From positions 1 through 31,307 of IMG/VR virus record IMGVR_UViG_3300030061_002495: DNA of 31,307 bases; one strand, 5' to 3'. Both the position numbers and the translations under genes were made by a program. The notes under the pieces are model-generated. The model was given only the letters and a program-made list of their open reading frames with translations, was not told where the DNA came from and searched no databases. Below, one piece after another: positions 1 through 6,653 of the stretch (positions within the stretch are counted from its first letter, which is position 1; the number at the start of each line of letters is the position of its first letter). The stretch comes from a virus.

Positions 1-29
1 CATTAATAATTTTTTTACTCGGAGGATAA

Positions 30-494
30 ATGAACATAGTTAATGAAGTGCTCGTTTATTGCCTGTCAAAGGGTTACGAGATTGAGATCCGCGACAGAAG
101 GGAGAAGGACAAATTGGTCTACAAAGGGCCTCCGGTCCTTGATTGGTACGATTTTAAAAGCCCGCGTGTCCCTGCTTTCGCTACTGACTACATGGCGGGC
201 GGGGAACATCAAATTGAGACTGATTATTTTCTCATATCGGCTTGGCATGAGGTAACCGATAGTGAAGGAGTAAAAAGTCGCCAGTGCGATCTCACTTGGA
301 CATTCTGTTCAGGTAGCGATGATGGCATTTCTTATTGGGATTTTTTGGAAGTAAACGGGGTTAAGTATGACGGATACTCATGCAAAGGGGTGAAAGTGGA
401 TGCGGCGATGCAATCGTGGCTTGATGAGAGAGCCATTGTAAAGCCGTACCTCAGACAATTTCATCAACAGATTAGACGGCTTGATAACTTTTAA
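30..494 (+). CDS. Hypothetical early protein, 154 aa
   Basis: I do not recognise this protein. It is soluble-looking, with no membrane segment or signal peptide, and rich in Trp, Tyr and Asp (for example the WYDFKSP and SYWDFLEVNG segments), which suggests a compact beta-rich fold. The start is supported by a strong Shine-Dalgarno sequence (GGAGG about 4-5 bases before the ATG). It is the first complete gene in a run of small plus-strand genes and lies 9 bases before the next one, so it is probably co-transcribed with it. Early or host-takeover function is an inference from position only. Confidence 0.8.
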   Translation: MNIVNEVLVYCLSKGYEIEIRDRREKDKLVYKGPPVLDWYDFKSPRVPAFATDYMAGGEHQIETDYFLISAWHEVTDSEGVKSRQCDLTWTFCSGSDDGISYWDFLEVNGVKYDGYSCKGVKVDAAMQSWLDERAIVKPYLRQFHQQIRRLDNF

Positions 495-503
495 GGGGTA
501 ATT

Positions 504-833
504 ATGAAAATTGTAAACACGTTTGGACGCGACATTAATGCTTATCAGCAAGCGGATCTTGATAAGGTGAAACCCATAATTGATAAGGCTCAGGAGCTGT
601 GGCTGGAAACCTGGAAATCTCAGGGGGAGTTGGATGAGGGGAGCTGTTGTGGTGGCAAGTGCATTCAAGTTCCGTTTTTGCGAAAGCGAGCACGCACCAT
701 TGAATACCTACCGATAGTTCACTGTAATTTTGTGCAAGGTAATGTATCTGCACAGCGGGCCGTCAAGCCTGTTTTGGAATACCTCAAAAATGAGGGGCTC
801 GAAGCTGTCTATGATGATGGTTGGATGAATTGA
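504..833 (+). CDS. Hypothetical small protein with CCGGKC motif, 109 aa
   Basis: Unrecognised. A Cys-rich motif, CCGGKC, lies near the middle (about residues 49-54). The C-terminal third (about residues 80-105) looks like an alpha/beta segment ending in a Tyr-Asp-Asp-Gly-Trp tail. The ATG follows AAGGGG with normal spacing. Its stop codon lies inside the start region of the next gene, indicating translational coupling. Metal binding by the Cys motif is possible but not shown; only three close cysteines are seen. Confidence 0.75.
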   Translation: MKIVNTFGRDINAYQQADLDKVKPIIDKAQELWLETWKSQGELDEGSCCGGKCIQVPFLRKRARTIEYLPIVHCNFVQGNVSAQRAVKPVLEYLKNEGLEAVYDDGWMN

Positions 834-1225
834 AGTTCGCCAGGAATAAAAAAGGCTATCGGCTTGGCATCAATGTCAGGTCCGATGGCCCCCTGGATTA
901 CGCAACCGCCATTGTATCTGGCGAGAAGTTGTGGGAATCGCGGCGTACCCGCTCGCTTGATCCCTATGTCGGTAAGCGGGTCGGTATTGTGCGTACCGGA
1001 AATGGACCCGCGATGGTGGTAGGGTTTGCAGAATTTGGAAGGGCTATGGCCGTCAATCCAGCACAGTTTAATGAATTGCGTGCCGAACATTTGGTCTCAA
1101 AAGGTACTACCTTTGATATCGAACGGGGCGCGATCAAGTTTTTATATCCAGTAATTAACTTTAAATCCATCAACCCACGCCCTGTCCCTAGTGGATCTTT
1201 GGGCATAATTGCGAGGCGAATATGA
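821..1225 (+). CDS. ASCH/PUA-like domain protein, 134 aa (tentative)
   Basis: The central segment GEKLWESRR followed by GKRVGIVRTG resembles the ASCH-domain pattern (Gly-x-Lys-x-x-Glu-x-Arg, then a Gly-Lys-Arg-Val strand). ASCH belongs to the PUA-like superfamily of RNA- or modified-nucleobase-binding folds. The reading frame is clearly coding but no ATG lies near its beginning. I therefore take the TTG at 821, which overlaps the end of the upstream gene by 13 bases; a second in-frame TTG lies at 830. The next gene overlaps its stop as ATGA. If the ASCH reading is right, a role in RNA or modified-base recognition is plausible; this is inference. Confidence 0.6.
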   Translation: MDELKFARNKKGYRLGINVRSDGPLDYATAIVSGEKLWESRRTRSLDPYVGKRVGIVRTGNGPAMVVGFAEFGRAMAVNPAQFNELRAEHLVSKGTTFDIERGAIKFLYPVINFKSINPRPVPSGSLGIIARRI

Positions 1226-1473
1226 CAGAAGAAGAGGTACGAAATTGGTTTGGCGAGCGCGGATGTCCTATTGAGGATGACGCGGAGTTAACTTTTGCTG
1301 TGAGCGGTGAAGTTCTTTTTATTCACAATTCGGAGGATGAATATGACGAGGTCGAATCGTATTGCCTAACGTCATCGTGTTGTGAAGCTATTAGCGGCGA
1401 TAAGAAAAGCGGGTTTGATTGGTCGCAACCCGCCTTGAAAAGCAAGGTCGAATCGTTGGCAGAATATTTGTAG
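1222..1473 (+). CDS. Hypothetical acidic protein, 83 aa
   Basis: Unrecognised, strongly acidic protein (many Glu/Asp, for example SEDEYDEVES) with a Cys pair in the second half (SSCCEA). Its ATG overlaps the upstream stop as ATGA, typical of translational coupling in phage operons. It is the last gene before a 188-bp gap. Small acidic phage proteins sometimes act as DNA mimics that block host enzymes, but nothing in the sequence proves this here. Confidence 0.7.
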   Translation: MTEEEVRNWFGERGCPIEDDAELTFAVSGEVLFIHNSEDEYDEVESYCLTSSCCEAISGDKKSGFDWSQPALKSKVESLAEYL

Positions 1474-1661
1474 TTAGTGCACTTGCCTTTGTCTTTTTTT
1501 CAAGTGCAGCTCCAGCGGGCGGTGAGTTGGGAAGTTATTCGCCCTCAAACACCCGCACCTGTCAGCGCAAATAGTGGCGCATCCCTTGAGATGAGTCCTC
1601 CGATTGTGCGTTTCAGGCGGCTGGCCCACGCTACGGGCTCTTAATTTCTTGGAGGAATACT
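1474..1661. other. 188-bp gap with hairpins and two weak overlapping small ORFs
   Basis: This is the largest stretch without a confident gene. It holds an 8-bp perfect inverted repeat, TGCACTTG at 1478-1485 and CAAGTGCA at 1501-1508, with a T-rich loop. A second short GC stem (GCCC 1624-1627, GGGC 1635-1638) is followed by the T-rich TCTTAATTTCTT and is a weak terminator candidate. Two overlapping reading frames are open. One runs 1419-1574 from TTG (51 aa) and contains a signal-peptide-like hydrophobic run ending SSAAPAGG. The other runs 1477-1644 from GTG (55 aa). Neither has a good ribosome-binding site. I see no clear sigma70 promoter. Confidence 0.5.
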
Positions 1662-2078
1662 ATGGATACAAAAAATGATGGCAGCATAGACGGCAAGCGT
1701 ATGCGCATTGATGTGGCAGTCGAGTTAGCTGACAAACTTAATGCTGAAGAAACGGATGGTTGGACCTACGAAGCTTTAACTTTAGACAACTCTTTAATGC
1801 AAGTATTGCAGGGTGTTGCCGTGGTGATGGTTAGAGATGAGGAGGGGGTGGAGCTTGGGCCTCTCGGTCAAAGTAGTTCACCCGATTTGTATATTAAAGA
1901 CGCTATGTTTCCCGGCGGGTGGGCAAGTATTAGTTTGCGCGAGGATGGCGATGTTGGAGTGCTCACCGCTAGTGGTTACTTTGATGAGAAAATGGAGGCG
2001 ATGCCCAAACAGATACAAAACCAGCTAAAAATTAGATCCAAAAAAATTGAGGAGATTGAGTTAAATGGCAAAAAGTGA
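1662..2078 (+). CDS. Hypothetical protein, 138 aa
   Basis: Unrecognised soluble protein. The start is well supported by TTGGAGG about 7 bases before the ATG. The N-terminal half looks helical, the middle is hydrophobic with Val and Gly (VLQGVAVVMVRDEEG), and the C-terminus is a Lys/Gln/Ile-rich charged helix. The next gene starts inside its last codons (14-base overlap), so the two are probably translationally coupled. It opens a run of seven tiny overlapping genes. Confidence 0.75.
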   Translation: MDTKNDGSIDGKRMRIDVAVELADKLNAEETDGWTYEALTLDNSLMQVLQGVAVVMVRDEEGVELGPLGQSSSPDLYIKDAMFPGGWASISLREDGDVGVLTASGYFDEKMEAMPKQIQNQLKIRSKKIEEIELNGKK

Positions 2079-2268
2079 ATCAGACGTAGCTTCAAAATTG
2101 TTGCGCGATGCCATGAGTGCTATTGCAGCATACCCGATGCGCGATGATATTCACCAGGCTGCTCAGAAAAAGTGGAGTTCCGCGATGCGCAAATATTTAG
2201 ATAAGGATTATGCGGGGGCTAAAGCAATTGTTCTGGAGGTCTTTAAGAATTTAGAGGGCAAAACATGA
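2065..2268 (+). CDS. Hypothetical helical protein, 67 aa
   Basis: A short, mostly helical protein with alternating Ala and charged residues (DIHQAAQKKW, then YAGAKAIVLEVFKNL), resembling a small helical-hairpin or tetratricopeptide-like fragment. The start overlaps the upstream gene; GAGGAG lies 8-10 bases before the ATG. The following gene overlaps by ATGA. No family recognised. Confidence 0.7.
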   Translation: MAKSESDVASKLLRDAMSAIAAYPMRDDIHQAAQKKWSSAMRKYLDKDYAGAKAIVLEVFKNLEGKT

Positions 2269-2477
2269 GTTTTCATTTAAAAGTTAGACAAGTGAAAGTC
2301 GGATATTACACAGTAAAAAATGACAATTTTTTGGAAGCTGAGAAGGAAGCTAAGGAAGCTTTCGCCAAAGATGTTGAACGCGGCAAGGTAGGCTCGGTGC
2401 TTACCGAAGTGCGAGAAGTTGACGATATTGACATAGCTTTTGATAATCATAGTGTAAAAATTGGGAGTTTGGAATGA
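2265..2477 (+). CDS. Hypothetical small protein, 70 aa
   Basis: Unrecognised 70-aa protein. It is predicted alpha/beta with an amphipathic charged helix in the middle (AEKEAKEAFAKDVERG). The ATG is preceded by AGAGGG and overlaps the upstream stop as ATGA; the downstream gene does the same. The tight chain of overlaps shows that these genes belong to one transcript. Confidence 0.7.
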   Translation: MSFHLKVRQVKVGYYTVKNDNFLEAEKEAKEAFAKDVERGKVGSVLTEVREVDDIDIAFDNHSVKIGSLE

Positions 2478-2701
2478 GTTATACCATTGAGTTTAAAGGG
2501 GCAAGGTTGTCAGTGGAGGTAGATAGCGGTCCACCGGAACCTGACGTAGGCATAATGGGTAATGGCAGTGTTGCTATCAGTGTCGAGGATGTTTTGGATG
2601 GGGATGGAAATTCTTTGATGGATAATTACAGCCCAATGGACATTGATGATATAGCTGAGAAAGTTTACGAGGTAATAGCAGAAGGGGGTTTCAATGAGTA
2701 A
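2474..2701 (+). CDS. Hypothetical acidic protein, 75 aa
   Basis: Unrecognised, strongly acidic protein (Asp-rich, for example DVLDGDGNSLMD and DIDDIAEKVYE) with no membrane segment. The ATGA overlap with the upstream stop and GGGAG just before the start support it. It overlaps the next gene by 8 bases. The DxDGN stretch superficially resembles a Ca-binding loop, but one short match is not enough to claim an EF-hand. Confidence 0.7.
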   Translation: MSYTIEFKGARLSVEVDSGPPEPDVGIMGNGSVAISVEDVLDGDGNSLMDNYSPMDIDDIAEKVYEVIAEGGFNE

Positions 2702-2912
2702 GAAAGCTATGGTTCAAATCACCCTGCGTATTTCTGAAGAGACTTTGATGCATTATCAGAGCTTCCCAAGTTATACCACTGAGATGCGTAAAGTGTTAAC
2801 AAATGCTGCCAGGGAGGCACAAGAAGCTGCAATAGAAGCTATTGGCAAAGATCAACAACGATGGCAGGACATTCTTGCTGAAGAGGACGATGATGAAATT
2901 AAGCTTTTATAA
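2694..2912 (+). CDS. Hypothetical helical protein, 72 aa
   Basis: Unrecognised. A beta-strand-like opening (MVQITLRISEETL) is followed by long helices rich in Glu, Ala and Gln and an acidic tail (EEDDDEIKLL). The opening resembles the strand of ribbon-helix-helix proteins, but no full fold can be assigned. AGAAGGGGG lies close before the start. It overlaps its neighbours on both sides. Confidence 0.7.
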   Translation: MSKKAMVQITLRISEETLMHYQSFPSYTTEMRKVLTNAAREAQEAAIEAIGKDQQRWQDILAEEDDDEIKLL

Positions 2913-3108
2913 GGCGCTGGCTCTAATGAGAGAACTTAACCAGGATAATACTTTGGAGGGATTTTACGAAGGCAAAAATTTCATGGTTCAAATGAAAGGT
3001 ATAACTAACCATGCAGAACTGTTGGTGTTAGATGAAGTCGGTGTAGTTCAAACTCTTACGGCAGAGATGATTAAAAAATTTGCAAACAAATATGGGATAA
3101 GGATATGA
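2893..3108 (+). CDS. Hypothetical small protein, 71 aa
   Basis: Unrecognised. The frame is open further upstream (to 2842), but I choose the ATG at 2893 because AGAGG lies 6 bases before it. ATG 2890 is the immediate alternative. This gives a normal ~20-base overlap with the upstream gene instead of a 71-base one. The protein looks alpha/beta with basic C-terminal residues. Its stop overlaps the next ATG as ATGA. Confidence 0.65.
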   Translation: MKLSFYKALALMRELNQDNTLEGFYEGKNFMVQMKGITNHAELLVLDEVGVVQTLTAEMIKKFANKYGIRI

Positions 3109-3269
3109 GTGAAATAAAACTAACTAAAGAGCAAGTCCAAGCGAACATTGTTCAAATGCTACAGCAAGTAGAACATTGGCAAAACGTAGTGGAGAACTGG
3201 CCGAGTGACGCTAAGTATCTTATTGTAGAAAACAAAAAGGGGAGCAATGATGACACTAGCCCAAATTAA
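3105..3269 (+). CDS. Hypothetical 54-aa protein
   Basis: A short gene whose ATG overlaps the upstream stop (ATGA at 3105-3108) and whose end overlaps the next gene by 23 bases. The product is hydrophilic and helical (MSEIKLTKEQVQANIVQM and following Gln-rich helix, then HWQNVVENWP), with no known motif. The regular ATGA spacing and GGATAAGGAT before the start support it as a real gene. Its size makes it easy to miss in automatic annotation. Confidence 0.6.
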   Translation: MSEIKLTKEQVQANIVQMLQQVEHWQNVVENWPSDAKYLIVENKKGSNDDTSPN

Positions 3270-3459
3270 AGCTATGCAAGCGGCGCGAAGAGTAGCTGCC
3301 AAAAGAGATGTGAGTATTGATATGAGCAAAGAAAGTAAAATTTACGGCTCTCCTACTCCAAAAAAATGGAGAGTCGGGTTGCTTGGTATGTTGTTGTTAC
3401 ATGTAGCTGTAGTGGCGACTATGCTTTGGGTTGTGTTTGATTTCATGACGACTTTCTAA
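3247..3459 (+). CDS. Small single-pass membrane protein, 70 aa
   Basis: The N-terminal ~42 residues are basic and hydrophilic. A single strongly hydrophobic segment follows (GLLGMLLLHVAVVATMLWVV, about residues 45-64) and the tail is short. This predicts an inner-membrane protein with the N-terminus in the cytoplasm. AAAAGGGGAGC lies before the ATG; ATG 3250 is an equally possible start. Possible roles include superinfection exclusion, a holin-like function or membrane remodelling during takeover. None can be chosen from sequence, and its place beside replication genes does not favour lysis. Confidence 0.7.
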   Translation: MMTLAQIKAMQAARRVAAKRDVSIDMSKESKIYGSPTPKKWRVGLLGMLLLHVAVVATMLWVVFDFMTTF

Positions 3460-3462
3460 CCA

Positions 3463-3807
3463 GTGAATTGGACAAAGTCTAATCATATGCTATGCTTGGG
3501 TGTGGCATTAACTCCAGAAAAGAAAGTAAAAAATAAGGTGGTAAGCATCCTTAAAACATATGGCGCTTACTACTTTTTTCCCGCGACTTATGGATACGGG
3601 CGCAGCGGTGTGCCTGATATTGTTTGTTGTTTATGCGGGAAGTTTTTGGGCATTGAGTGTAAGGCGGCTAAGAATGTACCCACGGCCTTGCAGAAAAGAG
3701 AACTTGCTGCGATTCAAACAGCGGGTGGATCTGCGCTTGTAGTCAATGAGGATAACCTACCCGAGTTGATTGCTTGGTGTGTAGATACAACTCAGGAGCA
3801 TAGTTAA
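3463..3807 (+). CDS. VRR-NUC domain nuclease, 114 aa
   Basis: A PD-(D/E)XK nuclease of the VRR-NUC type, which in phages occurs as a stand-alone small enzyme related to Holliday-junction resolvases and structure-specific nucleases. The diagnostic pattern is complete: GRSGVPDIV with Asp52, then GIECKAAKN with Glu65 and Lys67, then a helix rich in Gln and Leu (TALQKRELAAIQ) and ending in a Gly-Gly-x-Ala-Leu-Val-Val strand. It probably cleaves branched DNA during recombination or packaging. The GTG at 3463, four bases after the upstream stop, is taken as the start; ATG 3487 is a good alternative, and neither has a strong Shine-Dalgarno. Its stop overlaps the polymerase start (TAATG). Confidence 0.85.
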   Translation: MNWTKSNHMLCLGVALTPEKKVKNKVVSILKTYGAYYFFPATYGYGRSGVPDIVCCLCGKFLGIECKAAKNVPTALQKRELAAIQTAGGSALVVNEDNLPELIAWCVDTTQEHS

Positions 3808-5642
3808 TGCAGGTTATTACTTTGGATTTTGAGACATACTACAGTACTGATTACGGGCTCGGTGCGAGGCGGTGCACTACTGAAGAGTACATAAGACACG
3901 AGCAGTTTGAGGTTATCGGTGTCAGTGTGAAAGTAGATGATGGGCCAACCGAGTGGTTCTCTGGAACAAAACAAAACACACAAAAGTTTTTGGACAAGTT
4001 TGATTGGGCTAACGCCATAGGCGTAGCTCACAATGCTATGTTCGACATGGCGATACTCAATTGGCATTTTGATATTCGTCCCAGGAAGATTGTAGATACT
4101 TTATCAATGGCGCGGGCTCTTCATACTGGTGAGGTGGGGGGTAGTCTTGCTGCGCTCACAACCCATTACGGTTTGGGCACCAAGGGTAAAGAAGTTTTGG
4201 AAGCGATCAACAAGACTCGGATAGACTTTTCAGCAGAGGATCTTGCTGCTTATGGGTCGTATTGCATTAACGACACAGAACTTACTTACCAATTATTTTT
4301 AATTCTCGCCAAAGGATTCCCTGTTATAGAGCTTCAACTCATAGACTTGACCATGCGTATGTTTACGGAGCCCGCTATACAACTTGATAAACAATTGCTC
4401 GACAACCATCTTACTGAAATCGCTGATCATAAAAAGTCTTTGATGTTGAGGATAGAGCATGATCAAAAAGAGTTAATGAGCAACCCTAAGTTTGCGGCTC
4501 TTTTGGAAAGTTACGGCGTAACACCCCCCAAAAAGATTAGCCCAACCACTGGCAAGGAAACATATGCTTTCGCCAAAACTGACGAGGGGCTTAAGTTATT
4601 GCAGGACCACAACAATATTGAGGTTCAGAACCTGGTGTCTGCTCGGCTTGGGGTCAAGTCCACATTAGAAGAGAAACGCACTCAACGTTTTATCGATATT
4701 GCAGAGCGTGGGCTACTTCCGGTACCTCTTAAATATTATGCTGCTCACACAGGGCGATGGGGTGGTGACGGCAAGATAAATATGCAGAACTTACCCAGGG
4801 GATCGTTACTCAAGAAGGCGCTGTTAGCTCCAGAGGGCTACAGGTTTATAGATTGTGACCTATCTCAGATAGAGGCTAGGGTACTGGCTTGGTTGGCTAA
4901 CCAAATAAATTTAGTGGGTGATTTTGATAGCGGGGCTGATGTCTACAAGATAATGGCTTCTGCTATCTACAACAAGTCAACAGAGGACGTTACTAAAGAA
5001 GAACGATTCGTGGGTAAACAAACCGTGCTTGGGTGTGGCTATGGGATGGGAGCGGTTCGCTTCCAAGCTCAATTACAATCTATGGGTGTTGCTTTGTCCC
5101 AGGGTGATTGCCAACACATAATCCAAACGTACCGCACTTCTTTCCCCGCCATCAGGGAATTTTGGCACAGGTCTGGGGATGCGTTAGCCGCTATTATTTC
5201 TAATACTCAAATGCCGTTGGGCTGTCCTGAGCTGCTTGTGGTAGAGGGGCAAAAAGGAATTCGCTTACCTAATAATTTGTATTTACGGTACCCCAATTTA
5301 CGCAGTGAAATTAACCCTGACACGGGGCGCGGGGAGTTTTTATACGACACTTTGCGGGGTAAATCCAGAGTCCCAACCCGTATCTACGGAGGTAAAGTTG
5401 TCGAGAATATTTGCCAAGCAGTTGCGCGTATTGTTATTGGGGAGCAATTAGTTAATGTTTCAAAGGAATATAAAGTTGTGATGACAGTGCATGATGCGAT
5501 TGCTTGTCTTGTGCCTGAGCAGGAAGTGGAGGTAGGCATGAAACGTATTGAAGAGATTATGAAAGTACGGCCCAGTTGGGCTCCTGAATTGCCGTTAGAT
5601 TGTGAGGGTGGTTTTGGAGTTAGCTATGGCGAGTGTGGGTAG
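3807..5642 (+). CDS. polA: Family A DNA polymerase with 3'-5' exonuclease, 611 aa
   Basis: Replicative phage DNA polymerase of the Pol I family. The N-terminus is a DnaQ-like proofreading domain: ExoI LDFETYYS (Asp7, Glu9), ExoII GVAHNAMFD, ExoIII YGSYCINDTEL. There is no 5'-3' exonuclease domain. Polymerase motifs are motif A DCDLSQIEAR with Asp351, motif B R400-x3-K404-x3-L408-x3-Y412 and motif C VHDA at 562-564. Aligning motif B on Lys758 and Tyr766 of E. coli Pol I puts Leu408 at position 762, the Leu variant known from virioplankton. Motif C reads His-Asp-Ala rather than the usual His-Asp-Glu; the metal-binding Asp563 is kept. The length is normal for short phage PolA. Its TAATG overlap with the nuclease gene indicates coupled translation. 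Confidence 0.95.
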   Translation: MQVITLDFETYYSTDYGLGARRCTTEEYIRHEQFEVIGVSVKVDDGPTEWFSGTKQNTQKFLDKFDWANAIGVAHNAMFDMAILNWHFDIRPRKIVDTLSMARALHTGEVGGSLAALTTHYGLGTKGKEVLEAINKTRIDFSAEDLAAYGSYCINDTELTYQLFLILAKGFPVIELQLIDLTMRMFTEPAIQLDKQLLDNHLTEIADHKKSLMLRIEHDQKELMSNPKFAALLESYGVTPPKKISPTTGKETYAFAKTDEGLKLLQDHNNIEVQNLVSARLGVKSTLEEKRTQRFIDIAERGLLPVPLKYYAAHTGRWGGDGKINMQNLPRGSLLKKALLAPEGYRFIDCDLSQIEARVLAWLANQINLVGDFDSGADVYKIMASAIYNKSTEDVTKEERFVGKQTVLGCGYGMGAVRFQAQLQSMGVALSQGDCQHIIQTYRTSFPAIREFWHRSGDALAAIISNTQMPLGCPELLVVEGQKGIRLPNNLYLRYPNLRSEINPDTGRGEFLYDTLRGKSRVPTRIYGGKVVENICQAVARIVIGEQLVNVSKEYKVVMTVHDAIACLVPEQEVEVGMKRIEEIMKVRPSWAPELPLDCEGGFGVSYGECG

Positions 5643-5692
5643 AAGGGAATAAAGTATTCACCTAAAGATGTAAAAACAACCAGGAATTATTT

Positions 5693-5950
5693 ATGAAAAA
5701 AACAATGCCCACCTCTTTAAACAAAAAAGTTTTAGACATATTAGAGGAAGAATTAACTCCGCGTATGGCTTCGGTCACTGACCGGGAACCGGAAGAAGTG
5801 ATGGCCTTGAGCGCGGCTTACATGCACGCCTCTTGTATGTTGATGAAAGAACTGGAGATGGATCAAGAATTATTTAAGTTGATGTTACATGACACAGTTT
5901 CTTACGTTTGGTTGATGGCTGACAGCCCTTCTTCGGGGACGGTACACTAA
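5693..5950 (+). CDS. Hypothetical helical protein, 85 aa
   Basis: Unrecognised, largely helical protein with many Met and Glu residues (LDILEEELTPRMASVTD, then AAYMHASCMLMKELEM). The start is supported by CAGGAA seven bases upstream, after a 50-base gap behind the polymerase gene. That gap holds nothing I can identify. The stop overlaps the next ATG (TAATG), so it is co-translated with the 41-aa gene that follows. Confidence 0.7.
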   Translation: MKKTMPTSLNKKVLDILEEELTPRMASVTDREPEEVMALSAAYMHASCMLMKELEMDQELFKLMLHDTVSYVWLMADSPSSGTVH

Positions 5951-6075
5951 TGGAAATAACTATTAAATTTAATGACCAGGACACAGACCCTAAACACGTT
6001 GAGAGGTTTATGAAACTTTTGGAGAGGATTGTCATCGTATTAGAGGATGAACCGGAAGACACTGATGACGGATGA
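5950..6075 (+). CDS. Hypothetical 41-aa acidic protein
   Basis: A very small gene beginning in a TAATG overlap with the upstream stop. The product starts MEITIKFNDQDTD, continues as a helix (HVERFMKLLERIVIVL) and ends in an acidic tail (EDEPEDTDDG). It is supported by the junction geometry and by filling an otherwise empty 114-base interval in a gapless operon. Function unknown. Confidence 0.55.
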   Translation: MEITIKFNDQDTDPKHVERFMKLLERIVIVLEDEPEDTDDG

Positions 6076-6241
6076 TTTGCGTACCAACAGTTGCCCAAGG
6101 TGCAAGGCTACTTCTGAGCAAGTGCTGAATATGGAAACACGTTTACGAGTGGGTTGGTATTGCCGCGAATGTCATTACTTTGAGAAAGCAATACTGCGCG
6201 AGACAGTCATACATAAAAAAGGAGAGGAACATGTTATATGA
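6065..6241 (+). CDS. Zinc-ribbon small protein, 58 aa
   Basis: Two Cys-x-x-Cys knuckles, CPRC at residues 10-13 and CREC at 33-36, separated by 19 residues. This is the classic layout of a zinc ribbon in nucleic-acid-binding or transcription-associated small proteins. The frame is open to an ATG at 6047, but there the GAGG abuts the ATG. I prefer ATG 6065, which has GGAAG at workable spacing and a short overlap with the previous gene. The downstream nuclease start lies inside its last codons. Likely role: DNA- or RNA-binding accessory; target unknown. Confidence 0.65.
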   Translation: MTDDLRTNSCPRCKATSEQVLNMETRLRVGWYCRECHYFEKAILRETVIHKKGEEHVI

Positions 6242-6653
6242 GTATAACTGCATTATACGGTCCATTACTGATGGTGATGGGCTACGTGTGGACATCGATC
6301 TGGGTTTTGGTGTCACTCTTCGCGGTGACGATGGTCGGGGGGTTAACATTCGCCTTTATGGAATTGATGCACCCGAGTCTCGCACTAGAAATAAGAAGGA
6401 GAAGCTGCATGGGTTACTCGCAAAAGAATGCGTCAAGAAGGAATGTAAGGTTGGAGAAACATACATCCTTAGAACGAAAAAGAGGGGAAAATTTGGTCGA
6501 TGGTTGGGAGATATCAAAACGTCAAAGGGATGGCTTACGAAATTCCTTCTCCAAGCAAAGCTGGCTGTCCCGTATGAAGGACAAAATAAGAAAGAGATTA
6601 AAGCAGCTCACGAGAAAAACCGACAAGCGTTAGTTAAGATGGGGTTATTGTAA
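6231..6653 (+). CDS. Staphylococcal-nuclease-like (SNase/TNase) endonuclease, 140 aa
   Basis: Member of the SNase (thermonuclease) family, calcium-dependent phosphodiesterases that cut DNA and RNA. The core is present: ITDGDGLRVDID (metal-binding Asp strand), NIRLYGIDAPES (Arg41 and Glu49, equivalent to Arg35 and Glu43 of the Staphylococcus enzyme) and KFGRWLGDI (Arg90, equivalent to Arg87). All catalytic positions are kept, so it is probably active. ATG 6231 is chosen because AAGGAGAGG lies just upstream; longer readings lack this. No signal peptide is seen, so it acts inside the cell, probably on host DNA or replication intermediates. Its stop overlaps the next ATG (TAATG). Confidence 0.88.
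   Translation: MLYEYNCIIRSITDGDGLRVDIDLGFGVTLRGDDGRGVNIRLYGIDAPESRTRNKKEKLHGLLAKECVKKECKVGETYILRTKKRGKFGRWLGDIKTSKGWLTKFLLQAKLAVPYEGQNKKEIKAAHEKNRQALVKMGLL

Noticed and set aside
1419-1644. Overlapping Rz/Rz1-type spanin pair
   Set aside because: There is an overlap of two frames and a hydrophobic N-terminus, but no lipobox cysteine, no coiled-coil partner and no lysis genes nearby.
2842-2892. Longer N-terminus for the 71-aa gene starting at 2842
   Set aside because: It would overlap the upstream gene by 71 bases and has no good Shine-Dalgarno, while ATG 2893 has AGAGG at six bases.
3247-3459. Holin
   Set aside because: The protein has one hydrophobic segment and a basic N-terminus, but it sits in the early region with no endolysin nearby. 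Called only as a membrane protein.
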